Made by a program: the position numbers and the translations under genes. Positions 17,842 through 25,935 of a DNA stretch of 64,000 nucleotides are shown in pieces. The notes below the pieces were generated by a model. It was not told the DNA's origin. It ran no database searches and saw only the letters and a program-made list of their open reading frames with translations. Location: positions 1-64,000 of the forward strand of contig CAZZCU010000005.1 in NCBI GenBank assembly GCA_964652825.1. The letters are read 5' to 3'. Every line of letters begins with the position of its first letter. The first letter of the stretch is position 1. This DNA comes from CAZZCU01 sp964652825 (GTDB lineage Bacteria; Bdellovibrionota_B; Oligoflexia; Oligoflexales; CAZZCU01).

Positions 17842-17856
17842 TGATACTCAGGATCA
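17842..17856. promoter_or_regulatory. Fur-box-like operator ahead of feoAB
   Basis: A 7-1-7 inverted repeat TGATACT-C-AGGATCA (6 of 7 arm positions pair), embedded in AAAA...TTTT. It fits the Fur consensus TGATAAT-N-ATTATCA in its outer bases and lies about 100 bases upstream of feoA, as expected for iron-repressed ferrous transport. Confidence 0.55.
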
Positions 17857-17955
17857 TTTTTTATTCGGCAATATCAATCAGATACACTTATTTTTGTTAT
17901 ATCTGTCAAAGTTGCGGCATTGACGCCAGACCATCTTCGTGAGATTAAACTGCCC

Positions 17956-18195
17956 ATGACGACGTTATGGGACTTACCGCAAAACTCCACTGCTTTTGTA
18001 TCCGGCTTCACCCGCGAGATATCCGAGAAGTACCGTCTTCGCCTCGACGATCTTGGTTTTGCTACCGGCGAAAAAGTCACCTGCATTAAAAGAATTCCTT
18101 TCAACGGTCCCCGTGTTTATAAAATCGGCGACGGTGTTTTCTCGATTGATAAAGATGTTGCCGCACAAATTCTAATTTCAAATGAGCTTACCTAA
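17956..18195 (+). CDS. feoA: Ferrous iron transport protein A (FeoA)
   Basis: A 79-residue SH3-like protein. TAFVSGF near the start, the central LRLDDLGFATGEKVTCIKR and the end VFSIDKDVAAQI follow the FeoA pattern (R-L-x-x-LGF-x-x-G). FeoA is a small cytosolic partner of FeoB. ATG 17956 is chosen; an in-frame TTG at 17920 would add 12 unconserved residues. The stop overlaps the feoB start (TAATG), so the genes are translationally coupled. A Fur-like site at 17842 suggests iron control. Confidence 0.9.
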   Translation: MTTLWDLPQNSTAFVSGFTREISEKYRLRLDDLGFATGEKVTCIKRIPFNGPRVYKIGDGVFSIDKDVAAQILISNELT

Positions 18196-20024
18196 TGAAT
18201 GCCATTCTGGTTGTCGGTAAACCGAACTCCGGCAAAAGCCTGCTCTTCAATAAACTCACAGGTCTCAAGCAAAAGGTCGCTAACTTCCCCGGTGTCACCG
18301 TCGAGGTAAAAACCGGGACCTGTGGTACGGTGCGCTTGTTGGATTTTCCGGGTGCTTATTCACTAAGCCCCCTATCCAAAGACGAAGCCATCGCTGTCCA
18401 AAAATTTCATGAAGCGCTCGATGATGAGTCGGTCAAAGGCGTGCTTTGCGTCCTGGATGCCACAAGATTGGAGCGTAGCTTAGTTGTCGGACTTCAGGCA
18501 CAAGCCGCCGCTGTCGCCAAAGATAAAGCCTTCATTTTTGCCGTTAATATGATGGATGACATTAGTCGTAGCCGCACGCATCTGGACATCGCCGGACTAG
18601 AACAGGAATTGGGCAGTCCGGTGTTCGCCATCTCAGCAAAAACCGGGCTAGGACTTGATGCCCTGCGCGAACGACTCGGCACCACCGTCCTGCCGGGACA
18701 TAAAAATCCCGAGGCGACGCCACGCCTGGTAACTCCTGAGTTGGCATCAAGCCGCGCTCGTGAGTTGAATCTGCGCTTCGCACCCAAAGCCGAACTGATT
18801 CTTCGCACCCAAAATGCTTTAGATCGTTTTTTCTTGTCAGGTATCTGGGGCGGCGTGGCGTTTTTTGCCATCATGACTTTCCTGTTTCAGGCAATCTTCA
18901 CCTGGGCAGCACCAGCAATGGATTTCGTCGAAGGTACAATCAGCGGTCTGGGCGCGCTCACCACCTCTGTGTTACCCGAGGGAATGCTCAGCGACTTTGT
19001 CAATGACGCTATCTTCGGTGGCTTTGGTTCATTTCTGGTTTTTATCCCACAAATTTTTATGCTGACCTTCATGATTGGGGCGCTGGAGGACAGCGGCTAT
19101 CTGGCACGCGCGGCAATTATTTGTCATCGACCATTAAGCCTGTTTGGTTTGTCCGGGAAAAGTTTTGTACCACTCCTATCAGGTCATGCCTGCGCGATTC
19201 CCGCGATCTTCGCTGCCCGCACTATTGAATCACCCAAGCATCGTTTACTGACGATATTGACCATTCCCTTGATGTCTTGTTCCGCGCGCCTGCCTGTCTA
19301 CGGCTTGTTCGTTAGTGCTTTGATTCCGGCAACCACCATCTTCGGGGGGTTGATCGGCTTACAAGGTCTTACGTTTTTTGCGCTGTATTTGGTAGGAATT
19401 ATCATCGCTCTCCTAGTTGCCGCTCTTCTCAACAAGACCGTTGGGCAACGCGAAAGCAGCACGCCTTTTATCATCGAGCTACCCCCTTACCGACTGCCAG
19501 GCTGGAAGCCATTGCTGCAACGTTCACTCAACTACTCATGGACATTTATAACGCGAGCAGGTGGCGTCATCTTTGGCGTGACCGTGGTGGTCTGGATTTT
19601 AGGTTACTTCCCAAACGGCAGCGAAAACCTGGATAGCTCCTGGCTGGCAGCGATTGGTCAGTGGATGGAGCCAGTCTTCGCACCTCTTGGAGCTGACTGG
19701 AAATTCGGTGTTGCCATTCTCGCCTCTTTCGTTGCACGCGAAGTATTTGTCGGCACCCTGGGCACTCTCTTCGGTATCGAGAACGCCGATGAAAATATCG
19801 CTGACGTCGCCTCTCACATCCAACAATCAGGCCTCAGCGTTGCATCGGCGTTTGGCTTGTTGATGTTTTATGTGGTGGCGTTGCAATGCGCATCAACTTT
19901 GGCGGTTATTCGCAAGGAAACCAACAGCAACTGGCTCCCGGTGGGCTTGTTCTTTGGTTACGGTGTGCTGGCCTACGTTATCGCGCTGGGAACACGGTTA
20001 TTGTTAGAGCCGTTTTTTAATTAA
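18195..20024 (+). CDS. feoB: Ferrous iron transporter FeoB
   Basis: 609 residues. The N-terminal G domain has G1 GKPNSGKS (8-15), a G3 DFPGAYSL, and G4 NMMD. The membrane part has Gate motifs with PLLSGHACAIPAIFAARTIE (about 325-345) and LMSCSARLPVYGLF, where the conserved Cys is seen. GTP binding controls Fe2+ uptake across the inner membrane. The length is on the short side: FeoB is often 650-800 residues, and the C-terminal FeoC-like extension is absent. A response regulator on the other strand ends 19 bases further on. Confidence 0.95.
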   Translation: MNAILVVGKPNSGKSLLFNKLTGLKQKVANFPGVTVEVKTGTCGTVRLLDFPGAYSLSPLSKDEAIAVQKFHEALDDESVKGVLCVLDATRLERSLVVGLQAQAAAVAKDKAFIFAVNMMDDISRSRTHLDIAGLEQELGSPVFAISAKTGLGLDALRERLGTTVLPGHKNPEATPRLVTPELASSRARELNLRFAPKAELILRTQNALDRFFLSGIWGGVAFFAIMTFLFQAIFTWAAPAMDFVEGTISGLGALTTSVLPEGMLSDFVNDAIFGGFGSFLVFIPQIFMLTFMIGALEDSGYLARAAIICHRPLSLFGLSGKSFVPLLSGHACAIPAIFAARTIESPKHRLLTILTIPLMSCSARLPVYGLFVSALIPATTIFGGLIGLQGLTFFALYLVGIIIALLVAALLNKTVGQRESSTPFIIELPPYRLPGWKPLLQRSLNYSWTFITRAGGVIFGVTVVVWILGYFPNGSENLDSSWLAAIGQWMEPVFAPLGADWKFGVAILASFVAREVFVGTLGTLFGIENADENIADVASHIQQSGLSVASAFGLLMFYVVALQCASTLAVIRKETNSNWLPVGLFFGYGVLAYVIALGTRLLLEPFFN

Positions 20025-20043
20025 GAAATTACGAGTAGGAAAA

Positions 20044-20775
20044 TCAGACGGAGATACGCACGTCAGAACCGGTAGCTTTCGGGCAAAACAAAAAATAACC
20101 ACCTATTTCCGAAAAACGAATTTCGATTCCTAAAGGCGCTAACTTGCGGCGCAAATTAAAAAGATGAACATCGAAAGCTTTGGAGCTAACTTTTACCTGA
20201 CCCCACACCGCACCGATAATATCCGAGCGGGAAAGACCACGACTGCCGTTTTGCTGCAACAAAGACATGATCTGAAATTCTTTGGACGTTAAACTTTCTG
20301 AGCGGACCTTGCTGAACACCACCGATAACGTCGTCAGATCAACCACCACGTCATTGATGCCACCACTATTGGAGAAGAAGCGCTCAACCTTAACCACCAA
20401 CTCGCTTCGCCCAAACGGCTTGGTGATATAATCAACCGCACCGTGGTTAAAACAAAAACGCAAAGCATCAATATCATCGACCGAAGAAACTACGATAAAA
20501 GGAATCTCAGTCATCAACTCCCGGCCTTCGACTCCATCCATAAATGTCAAAAAGGATTCATCCGGCAAACGCAAATCGGCAACAACCAGATCAGGCAGCG
20601 TTTCGCTCCGGCGAGCCTGTCGCAAAGCGGAGCTAAAATCTTTAATTGTTGGGAATTGAGTTAAATTGTATCTAAGGGAGAGAACTTCGGCATAAACGAA
20701 TCGCGAACCAGGGTCATCTTCGAGTACCCATATTGAAAATGACTTTTGCAAACTGTATCCCTTTCGTTGCGCCAA
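20044..20775 (-). CDS. OmpR-type response regulator (REC plus winged helix)
   Basis: 243 residues. The REC domain (about 14-130) shows LEDDPGS, phospho-Asp in VVADLRLPD (about 67), VVSSVDD and TKPFGRSEL. The C-terminal winged helix (about 145-235) shows SLTSKEFQIMSLL, IIGAVWGQVKVSSKAFDVHL, RRKLAPLG and IGGYFL, as in Trans_Reg_C DNA-binding domains. A kinase gene (22884-24506) lies on the same strand, upstream, but is separated from it by the oppositely oriented YcaO cassette. Pairing with that kinase is inferred. Confidence 0.9.
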   Translation of the reverse strand: MAQRKGYSLQKSFSIWVLEDDPGSRFVYAEVLSLRYNLTQFPTIKDFSSALRQARRSETLPDLVVADLRLPDESFLTFMDGVEGRELMTEIPFIVVSSVDDIDALRFCFNHGAVDYITKPFGRSELVVKVERFFSNSGGINDVVVDLTTLSVVFSKVRSESLTSKEFQIMSLLQQNGSRGLSRSDIIGAVWGQVKVSSKAFDVHLFNLRRKLAPLGIEIRFSEIGGYFLFCPKATGSDVRISV

Positions 20776-21123
20776 TGTGGCGGATCAGATCCAGGCACCT
20801 CTAAACACTAATTCTACCGCTAATTGACTTTGTCTAGAATTCTCATGAAGTTCATAGAGCGCCTCTCGCTTAAAATTATTAGCAAAAAAGATCAACCTAA
20901 AATGAACTAACTAATCGGTGAAAAGCTTAAGTAGCGGGAACAAATGCTGTCCGCAAAAATTGGCTCAGACATAACAACTACGATAAAAATTTCCGACAAA
21001 TAGCCGAACACTGTATTGTTTTTTCAGTAAAATCAAACAATTAGACCATTATATGTAACGCGCGCAATATTAAGAAAAATTGACAACGGATGTCAAATAT
21101 TCACCAAGGAAAGGAGAATTCTT
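20776..21123. other. 348-base AT-rich intergenic region with regulatory elements
   Basis: No gene is visible. It must hold the divergent promoters for the response regulator (minus) and the YcaO cassette (plus). The only clear structures are the inverted repeat at 21080-21096 and the strong ribosome-binding site AAAGGAGAA at 21110-21118. Confidence 0.7.
21080..21096. promoter_or_regulatory. Inverted repeat, possible operator overlapping a -35 box
   Basis: TTGACA-ACGGA-TGTCAA: perfect 6-base arms, 5-base spacer, 28 bases ahead of the micro-ORF start. The left arm equals a consensus -35 box, but no good -10 box lies 16-18 bases downstream, so operator or activator site is as likely as promoter. 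Confidence 0.5.
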
Positions 21124-21153
21124 ATGAAGAAGTTCGCTTTGTTTACCTTCTAA
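21124..21153 (+). CDS. 9-codon micro-ORF (MKKFALFTF), candidate RiPP precursor or leader peptide
   Basis: ATG at 21124 is preceded by AAAGGAGAA with ideal spacing, better than most ribosome-binding sites here. The frame reads MKKFALFTF then TAA. Two hairpins follow at once, the first enclosing the stop codon, and then genes for a diiron-oxidase-like protein and a YcaO enzyme. A tiny, well-initiated ORF plus hairpin ahead of maturases is the pattern of short precursor genes (compare the 7-residue microcin C precursor). The C-terminal Thr-Phe could be a heterocyclisation or oxidation site. The alternative is a Phe-rich attenuator peptide (3 Phe in 9). Function is inference. Confidence 0.5.
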   Translation: MKKFALFTF

Positions 21154-21160
21154 AAGGTAA
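21143..21160 (+). promoter_or_regulatory. Hairpin 1 around the micro-ORF stop codon
   Basis: TTACCTT-CTAA-AAGGTAA: a 7-base-pair perfect stem whose loop contains the TAA stop. Translation of the micro-ORF would melt it, so it could couple translation to readthrough or termination. Confidence 0.55.
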
Positions 21161-21161
21161 C

Positions 21162-21185
21162 GTACTGTGCAGAAATGCACAGTAC
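21162..21185 (+). promoter_or_regulatory. Hairpin 2: 10-bp perfect stem with GAAA tetraloop
   Basis: GTACTGTGCA-GAAA-TGCACAGTAC, one base after hairpin 1. GAAA is a stable GNRA tetraloop. No U-tract follows, so it is not a textbook terminator; RNA stabilisation or partial termination between precursor and maturase genes fits better. Confidence 0.7.
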
Positions 21186-21235
21186 ACCCCTCTAAAATCC
21201 CTATCACACCAATATTTTACATAGAGAGTTCTCGC

Positions 21236-21880
21236 ATGCATAGCCAGGCTTTAGCCGCCACCGTTGAGTCATTTCATCGCCATTGGCGCGCCGAAAACCC
21301 CCTATTTTTCCAGGTCAGTTCCGGGCAATTCAATAATGATAAAGCCGGCAAATATCTAAAAAGTATTTTGTATATTATTACCCACACTCCTATTCATCTA
21401 AAGAAAGCCGCTCAGGTGGCCGCCGAGCGTAATCTACCGGAGCTTGAAGCCTTCTTTAAAGAAAAACTACACGAAGAAGATGGACACGACGCATGGGCCA
21501 AAGACGATCTCAAAGCTGGCGGTCATGATTACTCGACCGGCGAAGTCACCCAAACCATTCAGCAACTGGTGGCTTATTTGGACCATCTGATCGAACACGA
21601 CCCAACTCACTATATCGCCTATATACTTTTTGCCGAATACTTCACGGTCTTAGCTGGACCCGAGCTTGTTGAACTGCTTGTGGAACGCTGTGGGCTTAAG
21701 CGCTCGCAATTTAGCGTTATCGATAATCACGCCGAACTTGATAAAGCCCATATCCAACATGATTTTCATTGTATCGACGAAGTCATCCCGCAACACTATC
21801 AAACCCAAGACCTACTGACGATACTGGAACGAAGCTGTGCCTTTTATGATGAGTTTTGTCGTGAGGTGGTAGCTTCATGA
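21236..21880 (+). CDS. Haem-oxygenase-like diiron oxidase (HDO-type) protein
   Basis: 214 helical residues. HEEDGHDAWAKDDL (79-92) carries the E-x-x-HD signature of iron-containing haem-oxygenase-like (PF14518/TenA-PqqC-like) enzymes. AEYF (Glu134) and NHAELDKAH (His165, Asp169, His172) supply the remaining likely metal ligands. Such enzymes use two irons and O2 to oxidise amino-acid or peptide substrates. ATG 21236 is chosen; the longer frame starts inside hairpin 2. Its stop overlaps the YcaO start (ATGA). The probable substrate, a peptide handled with YcaO, is inferred from context. Confidence 0.75.
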   Translation: MHSQALAATVESFHRHWRAENPLFFQVSSGQFNNDKAGKYLKSILYIITHTPIHLKKAAQVAAERNLPELEAFFKEKLHEEDGHDAWAKDDLKAGGHDYSTGEVTQTIQQLVAYLDHLIEHDPTHYIAYILFAEYFTVLAGPELVELLVERCGLKRSQFSVIDNHAELDKAHIQHDFHCIDEVIPQHYQTQDLLTILERSCAFYDEFCREVVAS

Positions 21881-22887
21881 CGCAGCTACAGCAAGAATTT
21901 CAGCAACGCCTGCGTCATTTATTCGGTGACTGGAATATCACTGAGGTCGCTGAACTACAAAAAAGCATTGGCTCTTACAATATTTCCCTGATCGGCATCT
22001 CGGCAATGTCAGCTAATGGCATCGAGGTAAACGGCAGCGCCGCCGATCTCTTGAGCGACAATTTAGCGACTCACGAGCGGGCTTTCGCCGAACTGATCGA
22101 ACGTATCGTCATCGTGAATGCACTGTCTTCACCTCGATCGTGGACAATATTGGATGGCCAACAGCGCCCAACCACAAAGGCGGGACATCAGGACATCTTT
22201 CCTCCTAATCCCTCGGAGCGGCAAATTCTTGCGAAATCAAATGGCGTTGCCTGTGGTCGCAGCTGGGAAGAAGCCACGCAGTCTGCTTACTGCGAGTTGA
22301 TTGAACGTCACGATGTCCTAGCATCATGGTTTCATGGGCGCAAACCTACGCGCATTACCACACCAAGCTCATTTGAGCTTGATACTCTGAGCCCAACCTA
22401 CAGCATTGCCTGCTACTCCTTTAGCCAAGATAACGCCGCCGTGATCACTACCGGCATATTTGCCCTACCAAAGACCGACTCAGCCCCATTGGTATTTGGT
22501 TTAGGTGCCGCCTGCGATTTGAATAAATCCCTGCAAAAAAGCTTTCGAGAGTTTATTCAACGTCTCGGATTTTTATGGGGCGAAAGCATACCAGACAGCT
22601 TGCCCGAGTTCTCCCCCACACCTTACTTTCATCAGGAATACTATTTGTATCCGGGCAACCGGCATAAAATAGAAGCGTGGTTGGCGGGCAAACGCGAGAC
22701 CAATTCATCGCAACCAGAAAGTAGCTCAGATACTGAGATTCAATATGTAAATTTATTTTCGTCCACCGCCGAGAATGCTTCATACTGTGTCGTTAAAGCT
22801 TTAGCCCATGGCTTTGCGCCACTATTTTTCGGCATTACTGAGAACGAGGCAGGCCATACGAATGACGATATACACCCGATCGCTTAA
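21877..22887 (+). CDS. YcaO-domain protein (putative peptide cyclodehydratase/thioamidation enzyme)
   Basis: 336 residues. ERAFAELIER (67-76), SNGVACGRSWEEATQSAYC (121-139) and ELIERHD (140-146) match the ATP-binding glutamate motifs of YcaO enzymes. GLGAACDLNKSLQKSFREF and the C-terminal HPIA fit the later conserved blocks. YcaO enzymes activate backbone amides with ATP to form azolines, amidines or thioamides in peptides. There is no visible partner E1/ocin-ThiF or TfuA protein; the 4-base overlap with the diiron protein suggests that is the partner. It is shorter than many YcaO proteins. It ends sharing a TTAA with the convergent kinase gene. Confidence 0.85.
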   Translation: MTQLQQEFQQRLRHLFGDWNITEVAELQKSIGSYNISLIGISAMSANGIEVNGSAADLLSDNLATHERAFAELIERIVIVNALSSPRSWTILDGQQRPTTKAGHQDIFPPNPSERQILAKSNGVACGRSWEEATQSAYCELIERHDVLASWFHGRKPTRITTPSSFELDTLSPTYSIACYSFSQDNAAVITTGIFALPKTDSAPLVFGLGAACDLNKSLQKSFREFIQRLGFLWGESIPDSLPEFSPTPYFHQEYYLYPGNRHKIEAWLAGKRETNSSQPESSSDTEIQYVNLFSSTAENASYCVVKALAHGFAPLFFGITENEAGHTNDDIHPIA

Positions 22888-24506
22888 TCGAAGTTCTTGC
22901 CAATTGATACTTCAAAGATGGAGTTCCATTCGCCCTCGGATGTGAGCGCGCGAATAGAACCACCACCGCGCTCCAACAACCGCCGAATTAACCGCAAACC
23001 CAAACTCGCTGGCGTATCGGTTTTCTTCTGACTTCTATAGTCAAATGCCGTCATCTCTTCAAACTTTTCTGGTGACAATCCAGAACCATTATCCATGCAA
23101 CGGATAACGATAAATTTATCGTCTTCCTTAACGAACGCCATCCTGATGCGGGGTGCCACGACATTTCCACCTAACAAACTCTCTATGGCATTCGCATACA
23201 AGTTCAACAGCACATGAATAAAATCCGGCTTGGACAACCCAACCATTTTGTCGATTAAAATCTCGTCGCGCTCAAAATTAATCTTCTCAACGCCCTTATC
23301 CAGAAACTGCGTCCGTACCAGACGCATAACCGCATCATAGCCATCACAGAACTTCGTTCTCCCGCCTTGATTGGGCTTGCCACGCAAATAAGACTTCAAC
23401 GTGTCAACCAGTTCTTTTGCTCGTTCAACCTGAGTTGACAACTGATTAAGATACTTGGGCTCGATAGTTTTCCCAGGATTATTTATGAGGTAATCACTGC
23501 AAAAGCCAATCACATGCAATGGCGTGCTCAAATCATGCGCGACCAGAGCGGATATCTCACCAAGAGCGCGGAAACGACTTTCATCCGTCTGACGCATAAC
23601 CCAACGTGATAGCTCGACCTCGTACGAACGCAGACGCACACTCAATGCATTAAATGTACTCTCAAAGCGCGCCAACATTCCTGACGAATGTAACGGCAAA
23701 ACCTGCGGTAGCTGTTGTTGAGGCTTGTACTGCTCGAAGGCATCAAAAATACCTTTCATGCCGTCAAAGAAAAATTTCCTCGACACGTACAGAATTCGCG
23801 AAATCAACACCATGCCGATTACACCAATAAGTAGTACGGTAATTGACGTCGGAACGCGTCCTAGCTGCGCACGTGTTTCCAGAACAATCCATTGCAAACC
23901 CAAAACGAACATCCAAATCAGTACCAAGCAGATACGTTCCTGGCGCTGAAAAGAGTCCATGGGAAGTGAATCACCTACCCGCAGGAAAACATCAGTCCAA
24001 TCATACTTGGCATGAACCTCGGCAATCATTTTGCTGACGCTGGCATGATTCTCGATATAAATCACCGCATAGAAATACAAACTAATGATAAAAGTGATCA
24101 GAAAAAACTGCGCCAAACACATCCATGGATTCAAGCCATGGCTCCAATACCAGCTAACTACGATTGAGCCAGGAATGACTTTGAGAAAAGTACCAATAAA
24201 CGTATACATAGCTCGGCGCTGTGGATACGCAACCAATGAATTAAACATTTCAAAGCGTTGATCAGAATTTAGCTTGCGCAGAAGTTCATCCCGAAAACCA
24301 AAGAAATACGCCGAAACCTCCGGATACATTTTGAAGAAAACACGTTCGTCAAAAAAGATAATGACGAAGAACGAGGCAATATCAACACCGACAAACAAGA
24401 AGAATTCACTGAGCGTGGGTTGAAAAACTAAAATAAAAATCAGATACGCTGATACTGCAATAATTTGATAACTCAGCGGACTGACAAAATCTTTTAAGCG
24501 CGTCAT
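22884..24506 (-). CDS. Membrane histidine kinase
   Basis: 540 residues. About six hydrophobic segments occupy 1-250 with a short HAMP-like linker. The H-box ALVAHDLSTPLHVI lies near residue 320. NLYANAIESL (N-box), DNGSGLS (G1) and LGLRLIRRLLERGGGSI (G2) form the ATP-binding domain. The N-terminal membrane sensor has no large periplasmic domain, so it probably senses something within or near the membrane. Position next to the YcaO cassette invites the idea that it detects the cassette product; this is speculation. The likely partner regulator is at 20044-20775. Confidence 0.9.
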   Translation of the reverse strand: MTRLKDFVSPLSYQIIAVSAYLIFILVFQPTLSEFFLFVGVDIASFFVIIFFDERVFFKMYPEVSAYFFGFRDELLRKLNSDQRFEMFNSLVAYPQRRAMYTFIGTFLKVIPGSIVVSWYWSHGLNPWMCLAQFFLITFIISLYFYAVIYIENHASVSKMIAEVHAKYDWTDVFLRVGDSLPMDSFQRQERICLVLIWMFVLGLQWIVLETRAQLGRVPTSITVLLIGVIGMVLISRILYVSRKFFFDGMKGIFDAFEQYKPQQQLPQVLPLHSSGMLARFESTFNALSVRLRSYEVELSRWVMRQTDESRFRALGEISALVAHDLSTPLHVIGFCSDYLINNPGKTIEPKYLNQLSTQVERAKELVDTLKSYLRGKPNQGGRTKFCDGYDAVMRLVRTQFLDKGVEKINFERDEILIDKMVGLSKPDFIHVLLNLYANAIESLLGGNVVAPRIRMAFVKEDDKFIVIRCMDNGSGLSPEKFEEMTAFDYRSQKKTDTPASLGLRLIRRLLERGGGSIRALTSEGEWNSIFEVSIGKNFD

Positions 24507-24536
24507 TATTCTAAACCTGTATAAAGATGTGCATTA

Positions 24537-24563
24537 CTATCGGAAAACCAGGGTGGAAATTGA
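24537..24563 (-). promoter_or_regulatory. Weak sigma-28-like promoter candidate
   Basis: Minus strand: TCAATTTC, 11 bases, TCCGATAG (5/8 and 6/8 matches with exact spacing), 31 bases before the kinase start. Weaker than the other sites. Confidence 0.3.
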
Positions 24564-24775
24564 GATTTGCCTAATTGAATTTTGATGCCTACTCGTCCAA
24601 CAACAAATTCCTTACAACAGCAGCTCAATTAAATAGCGAACATTAAAGAGCTAAAAATATATTTTTATATTTTCCCAAATCACATCTGACATTCCACCTA
24701 ATATTATTTAATAGCTTGCTGTGCTTTTCTGACCGGGCTAGTATGCGGGCAATTCAATCTTTTTAAGGAGGATTT

Positions 24776-25300
24776 ATGTTGTTAAAAACAGTTGCACTGG
24801 CTTTGGGTCTAGCCGCGGCATCGACATCGTATGGCTACACGAATTTAGCTGGCAAGCAATTCACCGGTAACGGCCACTGGATTAAACCGACGGGCGAGCA
24901 AGGTACATATTCCGTAACCACCACCATCGCCAACACACGCGTCGCTAAGCACCAAGCCATGAATATCACCAGCGCCTACAACTTCGGCGAGCGCAAAATG
25001 ACCACGACTCTGACCGCGGTTTTCAATCAAAAGAATGGTTATCACGATATGATGGTTACCACTCGCAACGCAGACGACGACAAGCAGACACTGACCAAAG
25101 TCGGTACTGGCTACTGCATTCATGACGTTTGTCATTACAATGCTGTCATCGACGGCATCGCGATCGAAGAAACCATCACGGTAGTGCGCAATCAAATGCA
25201 CAAAATCGGTTCCAAATCGATTACAAAAGATGACGGCACCATCCGCGTTTCCGCTTGGGACGAAAACCTGCGAGCACGGATTCTTCAGCCAAGACCGTAA
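24776..25300 (+). CDS. Secreted protein of unknown function
   Basis: 174 residues with a signal peptide (about 1-20, ending STSYG) and a lipocalin-like or beta-rich mature part: GNGHWIKPTGEQGTYSV, ITSAYNFGERKMTTTL, then GYCIHDVCHYNAV with two cysteines that may form a disulfide. No family is recognised. AAGGAGG sits just ahead of the ATG, implying strong translation. A clear intrinsic terminator follows at 25319, so the gene is a single-gene transcript. Confidence 0.7.
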   Translation: MLLKTVALALGLAAASTSYGYTNLAGKQFTGNGHWIKPTGEQGTYSVTTTIANTRVAKHQAMNITSAYNFGERKMTTTLTAVFNQKNGYHDMMVTTRNADDDKQTLTKVGTGYCIHDVCHYNAVIDGIAIEETITVVRNQMHKIGSKSITKDDGTIRVSAWDENLRARILQPRP

Positions 25301-25318
25301 TAAAATCAGCTAGATATA

Positions 25319-25352
25319 AAAATGGCCGCCTTCATGGTGGCCATTTTTTTTA
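25319..25352 (+). terminator. Rho-independent terminator
   Basis: AAAATGGCCGCC (25319-25330), loop TTCAT, GGTGGCCATTTT (25336-25347), followed by further T residues. A 12-bp stem with one G-U pair and a T-tract; it ends the secreted-protein transcript. Confidence 0.9.
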
Positions 25353-25401
25353 TTGACGTTACCAAGGTATTAAGCCAAAAGTACGCTTCTGCTCCGTGCA
25401 T

Positions 25402-25482
25402 GGGGACGTGGTGAAATGGCAGACACGCTGGTCTTAGAAGCCAGTGCCGAAAGGTGTGTCGGTTCAAGTCCGACCGTCCCCA
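25402..25482 (+). tRNA. tRNA-Leu (anticodon UAG)
   Basis: Acceptor arms GGGGACG (25402-25408) and CGTCCCC (25475-25481) pair, with discriminator A at 25482. The anticodon arm CTGGT-CTTAGAA-GCCAG gives anticodon TAG, and a class II variable arm (TGCCGAAAGGTGT) and GGTTCAAGTC T-loop are present. CCA is not encoded, so it must be added post-transcriptionally. A perfect hairpin TTTTTCGC-ACCA-GCGAAAAA (25484-25503) follows directly and may mark 3' processing or termination. Confidence 0.95.
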
Positions 25483-25530
25483 TTTTTTCGCACCAGCGAA
25501 AAAGTGCTTCTCATGCTTATGCTATCAACT

Positions 25531-25911
25531 CTATTCGAGTGCGCACCCGCTGTTTGAGCAAGCAATCTTCGTGTTGGCATTAAACATATAGGAACGCTTC
25601 TCTATATCGGCACTGATAGGAAACGTCACCGTAACACCGGCGGACGGTCCCACATGACAGAGAGCCACAATCGATAACTCTTCTGTTTCACCAGGATCGA
25701 CTTCCACTTCTATTGATTCTGCTGATTTTCTACACTCATCAGCAACGCTTCGCTCGTTGTAACTGATTTGAGCATTCAGTATGTATTCGCTCTCATTTTT
25801 AACTGTGGCAGAGAACTCATATCTATCTCTACCGCCCTTAACTACGCCACAACCTTGCCATAACATTGTGACAGCGAGGGGAACGAGAATATTCAAAATA
25901 CGCGACTGCAT
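25531..25911 (-). CDS. Small lipoprotein of unknown function
   Basis: 126 residues from ATG 25911 (an upstream ATG at 25932 is possible). A signal ends in the probable lipobox LWQGC. The mature part is a short beta-rich domain (YEFSATVKNESEYILNAQISY, VEVDPGETEELSIVALC) with four or more cysteines, including CSNSGC at the end. No family is recognised. It follows the condensation-domain gene on the same strand by 24 bases and may be co-transcribed. Confidence 0.6.
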   Translation of the reverse strand: MQSRILNILVPLAVTMLWQGCGVVKGGRDRYEFSATVKNESEYILNAQISYNERSVADECRKSAESIEVEVDPGETEELSIVALCHVGPSAGVTVTFPISADIEKRSYMFNANTKIACSNSGCALE

Positions 25912-25935
25912 GACGATGCTCTGATTTTCCAATGT

